Source: Channa striata
Taxonomy: Eukaryota; Chordata; Actinopteri; Anabantiformes; Channidae
Direction: 5' to 3'
Length of the DNA stretch: 64,000 nucleotides
Assembly (NCBI GenBank): GCA_033026295.1
Contig: CM065183.1
Span: 19,547,157 to 19,611,156, forward strand
Positions 22,180 to 32,800 of this stretch are shown piece after piece. Within the stretch, counting starts at the first letter, position 1. Every line of letters starts with the position of its first letter. Below the pieces are notes generated by a model, which was not told where the DNA came from, searched no databases, and worked only from the letters and a program-made list of their open reading frames with translations. The position numbers were made by a program, and so were the translations under genes.

Positions 22180-25100
22180 ATGGTTCTGTGTTTCCTGGTC
22201 CACACCGTCGGCCCCGTCTCTGCTCTGTCCTCCGGGGAGAGCCGGGTGCTCTACTCCCGGGCCTTCGGTCCAGATGAGGGGTTCCGGTCCGAGCGGGACC
22301 GGGAGCTGAGTCCGGACGAGAGGCGGCTTCTGCAGAAGGAGAAAGCGGCGGTGGTGGCGAGGTGAGTGTTTACGGCCGGATCCAGTCAGGGACGAACTGA
22401 GGGACGAACCTGCATCCGGTCATTCTCATGTTTTAATGAGCTGCTGAAACAAAGAGCCGCTCGGTTTGTTTCCAACCATGAAACGGGAAGATGCCAAGTG
22501 ACATGACGGCTTTAATAGTCTGAACACACCTGATCCAGATGACCGGGTCCATGAGGACCAGGAGGACCAGGGGAATCCCTGGTGTGAATGATGCTGCCCA
22601 ACAATAAGTGAAAATGTTTGAACCATGAACTCACAGCAGCTTCTGGTTCAAGTATCAGTGAAAACGTTTGAATCAAATTTCCATGACGAAGAAAAGGAAC
22701 CGAACAACCTTTATGCTGGTCCTTCATAAACCTCGACACTGCTGCCGCTTCGACATGGTAAAAACCAAAAAGCATAAACTTTCACTGACATGAGAAGTCA
22801 CACACTTACAGAAACACAAACCTTTGCTGGTCGTGTGCGGAGGAATATGGATCAACGACGTGACCTTGTCCCAGACATCACAAAGTGCAAGAAGTGCTGG
22901 AATAAATATTATTGGTAAAGGAATAAGACAAGATGCTTTATGTCCACAGGAACAACTTCACCTAATCAGTTGAAGTTCTCTGCTAACATCAGCTCAAAGC
23001 TCTAAAATATTGGACTCTGAGCACCCACTGTAACCCCCCCCCCCCAATAATGTATTCATATGTCTTTTGTGTGAAGCACACAGTGAAAATCATAGCATCC
23101 AGTTGAAGCTGCCAAGCTTGTCTCATTTATTTTAGGAGCATTTGTGTATTTTTCTCACTGAATCCACCTATAAATGCTCATATATCAATCTCAGTTTATC
23201 ATATTCGATTATATAAAAGTCGCCATGATATTTCCATAGAGTTTTTTGATTATCCAGATTACAGTGGCCCCTATTGCCTATTCAAAAGTAAAAGTTCCAA
23301 AAAGGTTCAAGTTACTTTTTCCTTGTCGTTTTTATTAATTTAAGATGTAACTTCAGTTTTGAAAATCTTAAAAGATTATTGAATTATGAGTGTGATCTTT
23401 GGGAAACGAAAAGAAAACTTGAGCGTTATTTTTGTGTAAAGCGACTTGTGTACTTGCATTCGACCATGACGCCGATCCTCTGTGACCCAGGCAGGTCCGA
23501 AGCGCGGTCGCCCTGTCCCGCGAGGCCTCGGACCGGCAGCTGGTGGAGTTGATGCCTGGCGATGAGGCTCTGGCCCTGCAGGAGGCCGACAGCGGCGTGG
23601 TCCGGCTGAGAGCTGGAGAGCCCTTCTCTGAGGAGACGAGCGCTCTGTGGCTGGGAGTCCAGAGTCTGGGCTTCACGCTGGTTTGCGAGCCCCACGAGAA
23701 CCTGCTGCTGGCTGAGGGAACCCTCCGCAACCTGACCCGACACTGCCTGGAGCACCTGCACATGCTGGGACAGGGGAGCGAGGTCAGTACAGCCCCGAAC
23801 ACAGAGCACATTACATCACTGCCGTTGCCTAAATGAAGAAAAGGCTCCGAAATTGCTCCTCGTTCTATTTTTACAAATAGATAAAAAAAAATTATTCTTT
23901 GGCATCAGTGTGTCAGACAGTGAAGATCTGAGAACAACTGTTTCATTTCCCTCGTTCCCTCGTTCACTTCAGCCTTGTTGATTTGCAGGTCACAACTGAG
24001 TGGACCAGCTAGACTGAGAAAAAATGGTCCAGAAATGTGTCTGGTGTCTTTTTTTTTTTTTTTTTTGAAGTAATATTTAATTCAGGTTGAAAATACAGTT
24101 TTTTGACTGTTTATTGTGGTATTTGGGTAAAGATTAAATAAAGAATACAGGATTCATCCAGCCAGCTGATTAGATAATATCACATCGGGCTTGTGGTCAG
24201 TTTTTGAGGTGCTGCAAACAAGTTCTCCACGGGCTTAACTGTATTGTGGAGGAATAAAGCTGCTCCTTTTTGTGACTAGTATTTGTACTTGAATTTAATA
24301 AAGCGGAGGTCTGGCTGTGTTCGATTTACTGCTGGCCAGCCTGTGAAGAAGGGATTAGAGGAGGAAAAGATGTATAATTGGAGAGTTTAGCTCTTCCACT
24401 CCTCTTTGGGAGACAATTTTTATTTTGGTCTTAAAGGATAAATCTGATGATTTTCAACAAATCCCATGAAAAGATCCAAACCAACAGTGACTTGATCCTA
24501 CTAACAAGTCTGTTTATCCACAGCCTGATAGATCTTCTTCCTCTGTACTACACGGCACCATTGTTGTCCAGAAACCATTAAAAGACGCCAGTGAGACACA
24601 CAAGAGTTCTGCTGGATGTGTTTCCTCGCTAACATGAGCGCACGCCGTAGTTTAAAATGAGTCAGTCGTCCTGCGCGTGGCCACATTAACCTGTTGAATG
24701 AATTTGGGAGTGTCCCCCATTCAAGGACTATTATAATATATTCATATTAAACTATTTTGACCTTGTGTAGTTTTACAAACCTGCCGGTTCCTGTTCTGCT
24801 GCTTTCTGCTGTGTCACATTAAAGTGCAGAATACACACGCAATTATTTTGTGATAACTGTGTGATAACAGCGGTTTTGGGAGGGAACTTTGGGCCAAGCT
24901 AAGCGTTTGAAATTAGTCGACCTAAAGACGGGGCTCCCCGTCCACACCGCGCTTTGGGGGCTCTGGGCTGTTACCCTCCTCTCCTGCTGCTGTACTCACA
25001 CATTTGTAACAATCCACTGCTAAATATAATCCCCCAATAAAAGACTATTCACTCCTGTTTGAATATCAGCAAGTTCTGGTCGTTGTTTTATCGTGATAAA

Positions 25101-25458
25101 ATGGTTCTTGAATGCTGCGCCTGTAACGATTTGTTGTTCTAGTAAAACCACTGTAGCAAACATTTTTAAACGCCACAAAACCCACAATTTTTCAACTGAG
25201 CTTTGAGCCAAATTCCCTCCGTGTTTTGGAAATTAGAATAAAACAAGGTGACAGTTAAAAGAAGATGGCAGCAATGCCACTTTATTTCCATCTGTAACCG
25301 TGTCATCACTGACAACTTCTTCCCTCCAGGTGCTGCTGAGGAGCAACCGTATCGATGCTCTGCTCAGCCGCCTGCTTCCTCACGGGCAGCTCCTCTTCCT
25401 CAACCATCGCTTCGCCCAGAGTCTGGAGAAGGAGGTGCTTGCGTATATGGCAAAGTGA
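22180..25458 (+). CDS. ap5s1: AP-5 complex subunit sigma-1 (3 coding exons, 200 aa)
   Basis: Small subunit of the AP-5 adaptor, which works with SPG11 and SPG15 on late endosomes/lysosomes in retrieval to the Golgi. Coding exons are 22,180-22,361, 23,491-23,782 and 25,330-25,458. Introns are GT-AG and the frame is continuous, with an AG|G arginine codon (Arg61) split over intron 1. The start has a G at -3 and +4. The 200-residue length equals the human protein. Recognisable blocks are the N-terminal MVLCFLVHT strand, RVLYSRAFG (22-30), ALWLGVQSLGF (112-122), HENLLLAEGTL (129-139), and LLPHGQLLFLN (173-183) near the C-terminus. The fold is expected to be longin-like, as in other sigma subunits. 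It sits about 4 kb downstream of cdc25b in the same orientation, as in human 20p13. No damage is seen. Confidence 0.95.
22362..23490 (+). other. ap5s1: ap5s1 intron 1
   Basis: Holds a degenerate internal duplication: GTGAAAATGTTTGAACCATGA near 22,608 and GTGAAAACGTTTGAATCAA near 22,658. It also holds a poly-C run near 23,034-23,045. No nested gene is seen. Confidence 0.6.
23783..25329 (+). other. ap5s1: ap5s1 intron 2
   Basis: Contains a poly-T run at about 24,051-24,066 and an AATAAA near 24,298 that could cause premature polyadenylation. No conserved coding sequence is seen. Confidence 0.6.
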
Positions 25459-26168
25459 ATCGGAGCATCACGGCGTACAGCTGTCGCTCGGGGCTAACCT
25501 CCGTCACCTGACCCGAGCCTGACGCTTCCAGCTCGACCACCGCCACCTGTACCCACTAGCTGTTTACCTTTGGTGGCATTTGTGCGGCGGCAGAAGAAGA
25601 AGGGACCGCTGGCATCTGCTGTTTCAGATTGCACGAGGTGGTAAACACACTGAGTGGTAAATATCTCCCTCAGCCACTTGCAGCTCTCTGTTGACTGTTT
25701 ACTGTGTGGGAGGCTTCAGTACAAATCCTGTTTGTCAAATTGAAGAGTGGAAAGGAAAATGTGGCAGACTTGAGTGCCGCTGAGGAGGCCATTTAAAACC
25801 TACTCGTCAGCATCAAAGACTGCTATTTATCTGATTCCCCGCACTTGAAATGTCACACTGTGACCTTGAGCAACCAGACGACACCTGTTTTATGACAAAA
25901 TCTGGAACATAAATGAATCACAGTGTGAATAATCGCCTTATCATGACTTCTAATAGACCTCGCTGTTGGAAGAAACTAGGGTCGTTTTTATGAATTATTA
26001 TTTACCGCACAAAGGCTGATTTATGTCATAGTAACAAACTGCAGAAATGCAGTCAGATCGTCTTAATGTCATCTTGAACCAAAACCCCAGGGAGATTGAG
26101 GACAATGTAACTGACAGGGAATGACATGAAATATTATGGAGTTATGCAGAAAAAAAAACACAGAACGA

Positions 26169-26174
26169 AATAAA
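26169..26174 (+). terminator. ap5s1: Candidate polyadenylation signal of ap5s1
   Basis: First canonical AATAAA downstream of the stop codon on the sense strand, giving a 3' UTR of roughly 730 bases. The downstream GT-rich element is weak, so the true end may use a variant hexamer earlier. Confidence 0.35.
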
Positions 26175-26615
26175 ACCAAAAAGTAGAAAAAACATTCAGA
26201 CATAATAAATCTGTGTGTGCCAACTTGGTAACATCTGTTGAACCTCCCTGCGAATCCAAACCCTCCTGCTCCTCCTCCCATAGCCTCATAAAAGCCTCTT
26301 AAACCCCAGCTTTTGTGTTGGCAACCACGTCCAAAACCAGAGCAGAGCTTTTGGGGTGGAGGAGAAATCTGTCTGGATTCCAGCATCAGTTGCTTTGATC
26401 TTCTCCCTTTTTCCCCGAGTATTAAAAAAATAAAACAAATTCTACTGTTACCCAAGGCGTATTCTTTGAAACTCATGTACACTGCGATCAGGAACACATT
26501 TTCCCAAAAATTGAAGCTTAGAAAATGATTTAGAAGTCGTTTGTGTGTTTGTGTGATGGGAGAAAAAGTAATTGAGTGTCAGCTGGATGAAGACGTGTGC
26601 ATGTTGTAGTGTTTG

Positions 26616-26634
26616 ACCAGCAGAGGACGCTGTT
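26616..26634 (+). promoter_or_regulatory. CTCF-like motif (plus orientation)
   Basis: ACCAGCAGAGGACGCTGTT differs at one core base (GAGGA instead of GAGGG) from a strong CTCF motif. It lies about 1.2 kb beyond the ap5s1 stop codon. Confidence 0.45.
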
Positions 26635-27239
26635 GTCCCCCGTGGGTTCCAGTTGTTTTCCAGCTGTCCCAGCCCCTCGATTAGCTGGATCAGGTGTGAA
26701 CATCCCCCATTCACCTTCATCTACCTCCGTGTTTTCCAGGTTGTGAGCTGGCCAACACAGAGCCCTGAGCTCATCCTGCACGTTTGGGGTGGAACTGGAA
26801 CAGCGGCTGTAATTCAGCTTTTGTCTCGCAGCCTCAGTGATCCAGATTACCACTAAATTAGAGCTGCAAACTGGTTCAGGCCGTCAGCTCGGGGCCACTG
26901 CTGCATGTGCATGGCATATTTTTCTCACTACAAGACATACAAATGTGCAAAGGCGCTAAAAGTTAAAAAAATGTCCACAAATTAGTTTCATAAAACAAAA
27001 GAACTAATCAAATACATGAATGGGATCTACATGAGCGTCGACTGACTCCATAACGTTGAGATCAGGGCTCAGCCTGGGTCACACGTACATGCTGCTTCTT
27101 TTTCCTGAACTGGGGGCCGACCAGAGGTTTTTCTGATGGTGTCACCTGATGAATTAGAATCTAAACATCCAAAGTCCCTAATGGGGCGAAATAGACTGAT
27201 TCACATTTATTTCAAGTGTTATGATTGTTTACAAACAGG

Positions 27240-27760
27240 AGTGTGGATATTCATAACCCTCCGATTTAATCCAGCTGTTAAAGCCCTTTAAAAAAAAAAA
27301 CTTCACCTACTGTCACTTTACTTGGGTTTTTGTCCCTTCTGCTAAAGTTTATTGTCCAGTCGATATTTTTTCATATCCTATATTCATAGAATCAGCTTTT
27401 TTTAAAAATGATTTGTTCTATCACCTTTTACCCAGTGACAATTTCATAACGACAAAGTGGTTAGCCATTAGGGTCCCCATTCACCTTTTCTATATGGATG
27501 TACCCCTCGTCTCCCCCAGCGATGGCGGCGATCAGCTCCATTTGGATGATGGATTGATTGACGGACCTAAAGCACTGGGCAGAGTGTAGCAGGGCTGGGT
27601 GGAGCAGACTCTCCTGTAGAAACAAGCGGGTGGGTTTATAATGTGGAGACACATTTAGTTGTATTAGCTCAGCTCATCCAGTTATTTGGCTTCATGAACA
27701 CCAGCGTTTTCAACTTTGCCAGATTAGCTGCCCTGTCAGGACGGATGCAGCAGGCCTCCC
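27240..27760. other. Intergenic DNA downstream of ap5s1
   Basis: No gene is visible. Contains A/T homopolymers and a chance minus-strand ORF at 27,461-27,652. Confidence 0.45.
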
Positions 27761-27776
27761 CCACTAGGGGGCAGTA
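27761..27776 (+). promoter_or_regulatory. Strong CTCF-like motif (plus orientation)
   Basis: CCACTAGGGGGCAGTA fits every position of the CTCF core consensus (CCASYAGRKGGCRSTR). It is the best such match I see in the window. It lies about 2.3 kb downstream of the ap5s1 coding end. Confidence 0.7.
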
Positions 27777-28660
27777 TGAAGCCAGACTTGTTGAGAGCTG
27801 CTGCTAATAAGAGACAAACAGTGACACCCCACCACAGCAGAAGCCCACCAGGCTCCAAAATCACAAATGCTGCAGCTTAGAAACAATTTAAAATGAGCTG
27901 GTAGACATCAAACACACAGCACCCAGATTGTTTTCATGTGTAAAACCAGTTTGTAATTACGTCCAATTAGGGATGCACAGGCACAGGAAGTTGATCTCTG
28001 CCTGCAAACAGCTGTTTGATAAAACGCATGAGATAATGTCAAGTGGAAATTAAATGTAATAATATCGGCTGCACATTTTGTGTATGACTGTGCGTACGTG
28101 TCGCCTTCATCCCGTCTGATTGTTTGGTCTGTGCGCATTTATTGCGGCACAGCTTGGTTTGTAGGCAGGATTAAGAAGAAGCAAAATGTTCCAGAGTGCA
28201 CAAATAAACACGAGTGGATTAGAAAGAGGAGAAGTCAGAAGGGTGAAATGTTGCTCGGTGTAATTGCACAGGGAAATCACAGAGCTGGAAATACTGCAGA
28301 GCTACAAAATGAGCAAGTTTGGCTGTGAACGGAGGCCACTGCGGGGTTAAAGGTAAAAGATTAAATGGATTAGGGTTATGAAGAGGTGTTCAACTAAGTG
28401 CTACCCAAGCCCAAGAATCTGCAAGTTTCTATTCCAGCCAAACACTGCAGGTGATTATTCCCTGATTAGCATGAGGCACAAGCTCGTCGGTGAAATCAAC
28501 TGCTTTAATGTGTAGTTGAAATGAAAACCTGAACACTCTCGGGCTTCGATAGCACTTACAGAGGGAATAAATTGAAGGCCATTAACTGAAGTACATCAAA
28601 TTCTCATAGCAGAAACAATCCTCTGCTCCTCAGTAAGTTTGCAAATTGTTTTTTGAGAAG

Positions 28661-28669
28661 GGGGGGGGG
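28661..28669. repeat. Poly-G tract
   Basis: A run of nine or more G bases (preceded by further purines), which could form G-quadruplex-like structure. Confidence 0.8.
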
Positions 28670-28752
28670 CAGGCACAGATGGAGAGGGGGCTGCGTTTCT
28701 CGAGGGGACCCGAAGGTCAAACTGCACGAGGCAGCAGTGCCGGTGGCTGAAG

Positions 28753-28800
28753 GAGCTGGAGCGTCGAGAGCCGGAGCTGGAGCGTCGAGAGCCGGAGCTG
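28753..28800. repeat. Two-copy 21-bp tandem repeat
   Basis: Two exact copies of the 21-bp unit beginning GAGCTGGAGCGTCGAGAG (28,753-28,773 and 28,774-28,794), then a partial third copy. The repeat is GC-rich and contains CpG sites, unlike its surroundings. Confidence 0.9.
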
Positions 28801-30119
28801 ACGCTTAATGGCGAGGAGCAGAGAGTTGGTCTTTGCACAGGTTTCCTGGATCAACATGTGAACAAGCAACCTTCAGGGCCGTGAAACGGCTCCTGCGACC
28901 ACCTCCTGCTCTGATGCTGAAGCCCCCCTTTCGTCTCGTAGCTTCCCCTCATATTCACTCATCGTCTGTGCAGCCTGACCAGACCAAAGCTGACATTGTC
29001 ACAGCCCATCTCAGTCACTCGCTCCATCCTTTCTTCTCCCCCTCCCACCCATTTTCCCACCAGCCTGAAGCTCCCACAAAAGATTTTCTCATTGAATTTA
29101 CAGGCTGCCCATTGAATATGCCAACTCTTTGACTTTAAGGATTTTCCTCTTAATATTTTTTCTCCTGCCTCATTAGATGTCTCCCTGACTATTGTATGGC
29201 TCATGGCGAGAGCACTGTGGAGAAAATGGGCTCAGCTCCAGCCACGGATACAATGTGAATTTCAATGCGAGTTGACGACTTATTCACTTGAGCCTGTGTC
29301 GGGGCATCGCGGCGTGAAGTACCTGAACGCCACGGCTCCCATTCATTTACATTAGCCATCATTTCCATTCCCTTAGAATTTCAAACATTCCTCTCACGGC
29401 CAAAAGCCAAGTGGAGTTTCTACAGCAGAGGACGTTGAGGGATGCTCGGCGATAACTGCTGAACGCCGCTCATATTCGGTGTCACAACAAATCCGCGTGA
29501 TCTGCAAATTCTCTTCGCTGTCTGTCGACTCGACGCTTTATGTTTGAAGTGCAGCACTTAAATGGCCCTGATGTGATAATCATTATTTCCTCTTGTTGGT
29601 TCTTTGCCATATTTGTGCCAATTCTACCTGGAGTTCTATGAAAACGCCCCCCACACACACTTTGTGCACAAACACCTACATGCACAGAGAGAATTGCATT
29701 TTCCCTCCCAGGCGCATCCAGTCTATCAAGCTTCAGAAAAGAGATGTTCTCTCTTTTAGCATCTCAAATCTTGTTAGATGTTCTATTTCAAGCCATTTAT
29801 TTCATGTTTCTTCAAAAGCCCCCTGACAAATGTCTTTGTGTACGAGGCGCCTCTTGTCTAAAGGTATAGCTTGTCAGTGTGAGACTATCACAGCTCCACC
29901 AACAAGTCAATTAAATGAAAATACAAGATAAGTCAATTAGTTCTTAATGAGGCTCTTTCTGCAGTGAGATTCCTCTGTAGGCTCGCTGCTGTTGCTCATT
30001 ATCAATGAAAAGGCTTCAAGGTCTGTGGGGGAAAAGAGCCAAGTGAACAACATCACCACGGAAGAAAACACAAGGACTTTCATATCTTCGATTTTTCACG
30101 TCCTCTTTGCTTCTTTTTG

Positions 30120-30131
30120 TCCCCCCCCCCC
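30120..30131. repeat. Poly-C tract
   Basis: A run of ten or more C bases. Confidence 0.8.
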
Positions 30132-30789
30132 ACATTTGTTGATCTGTAAATAAGCGAAGTGATGAAGCAGTCTAGACTAAAAAAGGCCACATGCTCCTGA
30201 TGCTCGGGTAGTGACTCAGAGGGGATTACATGGCAAACAGGAAGCCATCTGCCTCTGAACGGGGGGCGGTCTGAGGAGTTCTCACCGTTATTTTCGTCAA
30301 ACTTCGACACATCTTCACACTTTGCTTCTTCTCAAAAAAAATAATCCGGACGGTTGCTTTCTTTAAATGCAAGCTCGTTAGTAAAACACACATTTTCTGC
30401 TTCGTTATTGGTCGCAATTGGACATGAATTTTAACAGTAATTAAAATAATCGCGCAGAGCTTATGGCCTGTCGTCCAGGATCATAATCTCAGAGCACCAG
30501 CTGTAAAATGTTATGTCCTCCGCACTAAATTTACATCCGACGCTTTTATGGCCAAATTACAGTGAGACTGGGTTTTACTCAGGCCTGCAGGGTTTTATGG
30601 GTCGTACCCCCTTTATCACAGGAACGCGTCCTTGTGTCTCACGCTGCCGTGCACCTTAAAGTGGGCGACGGCTCCAGACTGTCGTGAACGGTCTTTTGCT
30701 AATGTCGCACTTTTTCTTTTGGAAAAAAACAACTTGATGCTTCACACATTTGTTTCTTTTACACCTTTTATGTCCTCGACTCAACAATC

Positions 30790-30957
30790 CCGATATTTTC
30801 CAGGCTCAGGACCAGCGTTGTGGAAGCGGTTGGGTGTCCACTGTCTTGTCGAGGGGCATTTCGACATAAGGCCAAGTGGTGTTAGGCCTCGAACCGCCGG
30901 TCTTGTAGGCAACTGTTCACCGCTCCATCCACTGGGTCGCTGCTGCCACACAATTTG
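30790..30957 (-). mobile_element. tRNA-derived SINE, minus orientation
   Basis: On the minus strand the sequence begins with a tRNA-like head: an A-box-like CAGTGGATGGAGCGG near 30,945-30,930, then the B-box GGTTCGAGGCC (complement of 30,885-30,895) about 40 bases on. After the head comes TATGTCGAAATGCCCCTCGA, then a CAAGACAGTGGACACCCAAC body. This order (tRNA head, then a TGTCGAAGTGTCC-like body) is that of a SINE widespread in teleosts. Several substitutions show it is an old copy. No clear target-site duplication was located. Confidence 0.75.
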
Positions 30958-32398
30958 TTCATTCATACACATTTCAAATAAAAAGTGTGAATTAAAACAC
31001 ACATGTGCATTGAGTTTCAGTGGTCCCCTTCTAAAGGCTTTTAAAGGTAGAATGATCAACCTGTTTCCACAGTTTTTATCGCGTTTTTTGATTCTGCCTC
31101 GAACCATTTCTGAACTAAAGAAAGCAACAAGAACTAACACTAGCTGCATCATCACAACAGCTGTTTGAGTGAGAGTGCTCGTCTTTAATATGGGGAGCAT
31201 TGCATTGTGGGATTGCTACCAGAGAGTAGGGGACGTGCTGTACGTATTCTGCTTAGTGTTGCATCGTGCGATACTTTGAGGCACCACACTCAACATTCAC
31301 AATGGTGAACACACTGTAACGTGAGTACGGGCTGAATTCAGACACAGCTGTGTTTGAGTTGTGCCTTTTTGCAGTGTGTTTCCTAATGCTAAGCTTTTTC
31401 AAACATGCGTGTGTTTTGTGTGTTTGCGGTGCCGTGAGCTCTCACGGTCACCGTGGAAACATCCTCCAAAACATATGTGACCGTCGACAGATGCTGGTGA
31501 AGCCTCCAGACTCACTAACCGCCCTTGTCTAGGGGTTTTGGAGCGAGCCTCATCTTTCTAACAAATGCGAGAATTTCTCTTATTTCTCTCTCTGATTAAT
31601 AACCTTAGGAGCAAATTTAATGCGTCGTAATTTCATAACTACAACCACCTGACGCGCTGGTAGCAGAGCCGCGTGACTTTGAGTCTGATATTGGCATTAG
31701 CTGGATTTGATTCAGCGCTAATAAAAGAAAGATTAATTGGAGCTTTCAAATGCTGCCCATGCTGCGTTGAAGAAACTTTGTAGTTTGTAAGAGTCTTTGA
31801 TGTCTTGCATTAGGCTGCGAATCAACAGAGCTCTCTCAATGCCAACGGCCCGGAGCCTCAGAAACTCAACCGCTTCTCCGCCATTTCTGCGAGTAAACCT
31901 GCGATCTTTAAAGCCACAAGATCACTTCCCTGATCTTCAGGCAGCTGTCGCTCCGAGTGCATTTGCACCCCCTTCAAATCTGAATATGACGTGTGTCCTG
32001 TTGCTTTTTGCCCTGACGCCAATTTGCCACAGTCCATTAGCGGCTCTGAATTCAAGCGCGCGGAGCTCATGGCACGCGAGGGCCCGGAGTGGCAAAATAC
32101 TGTGCAAAAGTGCCTCATTACGGCTGCTTTCCAAATTAAATGTCGAAGATGTTTTATTCATTTATGGAGAATCCCCTGTGAGTGAGAGCCAGCAGGAAAA
32201 CAGGAAGTGTGTGAGGTTTCCTCTCTGCCAGCCACTTAGCATTTGGTTGATGCATCCAGCTCTACAGCAGGGACCCAGGAGGAAACATGGAGCGTCCGTC
32301 CACATGCGGGACAGATTGTCCACGAGGACTTTTCAAAGACGGCCTCTGTTTATCCCAGTCCGTTCATGCAGTGGCCATGACTGTGAGAATATGGACCC

Positions 32399-32422
32399 AC
32401 ACACACACACACACACACACAC
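32399..32422. repeat. (CA)n microsatellite
   Basis: About 12 CA dinucleotides. Confidence 0.95.
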
Positions 32423-32569
32423 CGTTTCCCCGGCTCTCTGTGAGTTTGTGGTGATCCGACTCTTGTTTGTGGAGGGTTTGTGTCTGTTGCTGGGAACTAG
32501 ATTTGTATTTGTCATTTGATGTGTATTTTCGGATGATGTGTTTATGCTTTGGTAATTTCAGGTGTGTTT

Positions 32570-32800
32570 TTGTCTGACTGCTCCTTCTGAGTTTGTGTTT
32601 TTTTGGTGATTTTTGGACATTTTCTGTTAATTTTTAGTTATTTTCTTTCCGTTTTTTTTGTCATTTTGTGTCATTTAGTGCGTTTTTAGTTGATTTTTGG
32701 AAATTTTGTGTCTCCTATTTTAAATGTATGTTTTTTCTCCTTTTAGACCTTTTTTTAAAAATCATTCTGTGGTTGTGGTTGTTGTGCATCTCATTGTGTC
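32570..32800. repeat. Degenerate T-rich minisatellite (TTTTGTGTC/GTCATTTTG units)
   Basis: Diverged tandem units of about 20 bases such as GTCATTTTGTGTCATTT and GGAAATTTTGTGTCTCC. The same type of unit recurs at 53,150-53,330. Such arrays are frequent in fish genomes. Confidence 0.6.

Larger units (their letters stand above)
27800..30780. other. Gene-free DNA with possible conserved non-coding patches
   Basis: No coding gene is supported. Patches at about 27,940-28,130 and 29,140-29,420 have high sequence complexity and homeodomain-type TAATTA/ATTA cores. They lack ORF structure, as non-coding enhancers often do. This cannot be tested without a second species. Confidence 0.3.

Noticed and set aside
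23426..23811. Minus-strand ORFs of 127 and 147 codons at ap5s1 exon 2
   Set aside because: They are antisense shadows of the GC-rich coding exon 2 of ap5s1.
31797..32519. 240-codon ORF, the longest in the window
   Set aside because: No domain, low-complexity histidine/threonine run from a CA microsatellite, no splice or promoter signals, and other long frames overlap it on both strands.
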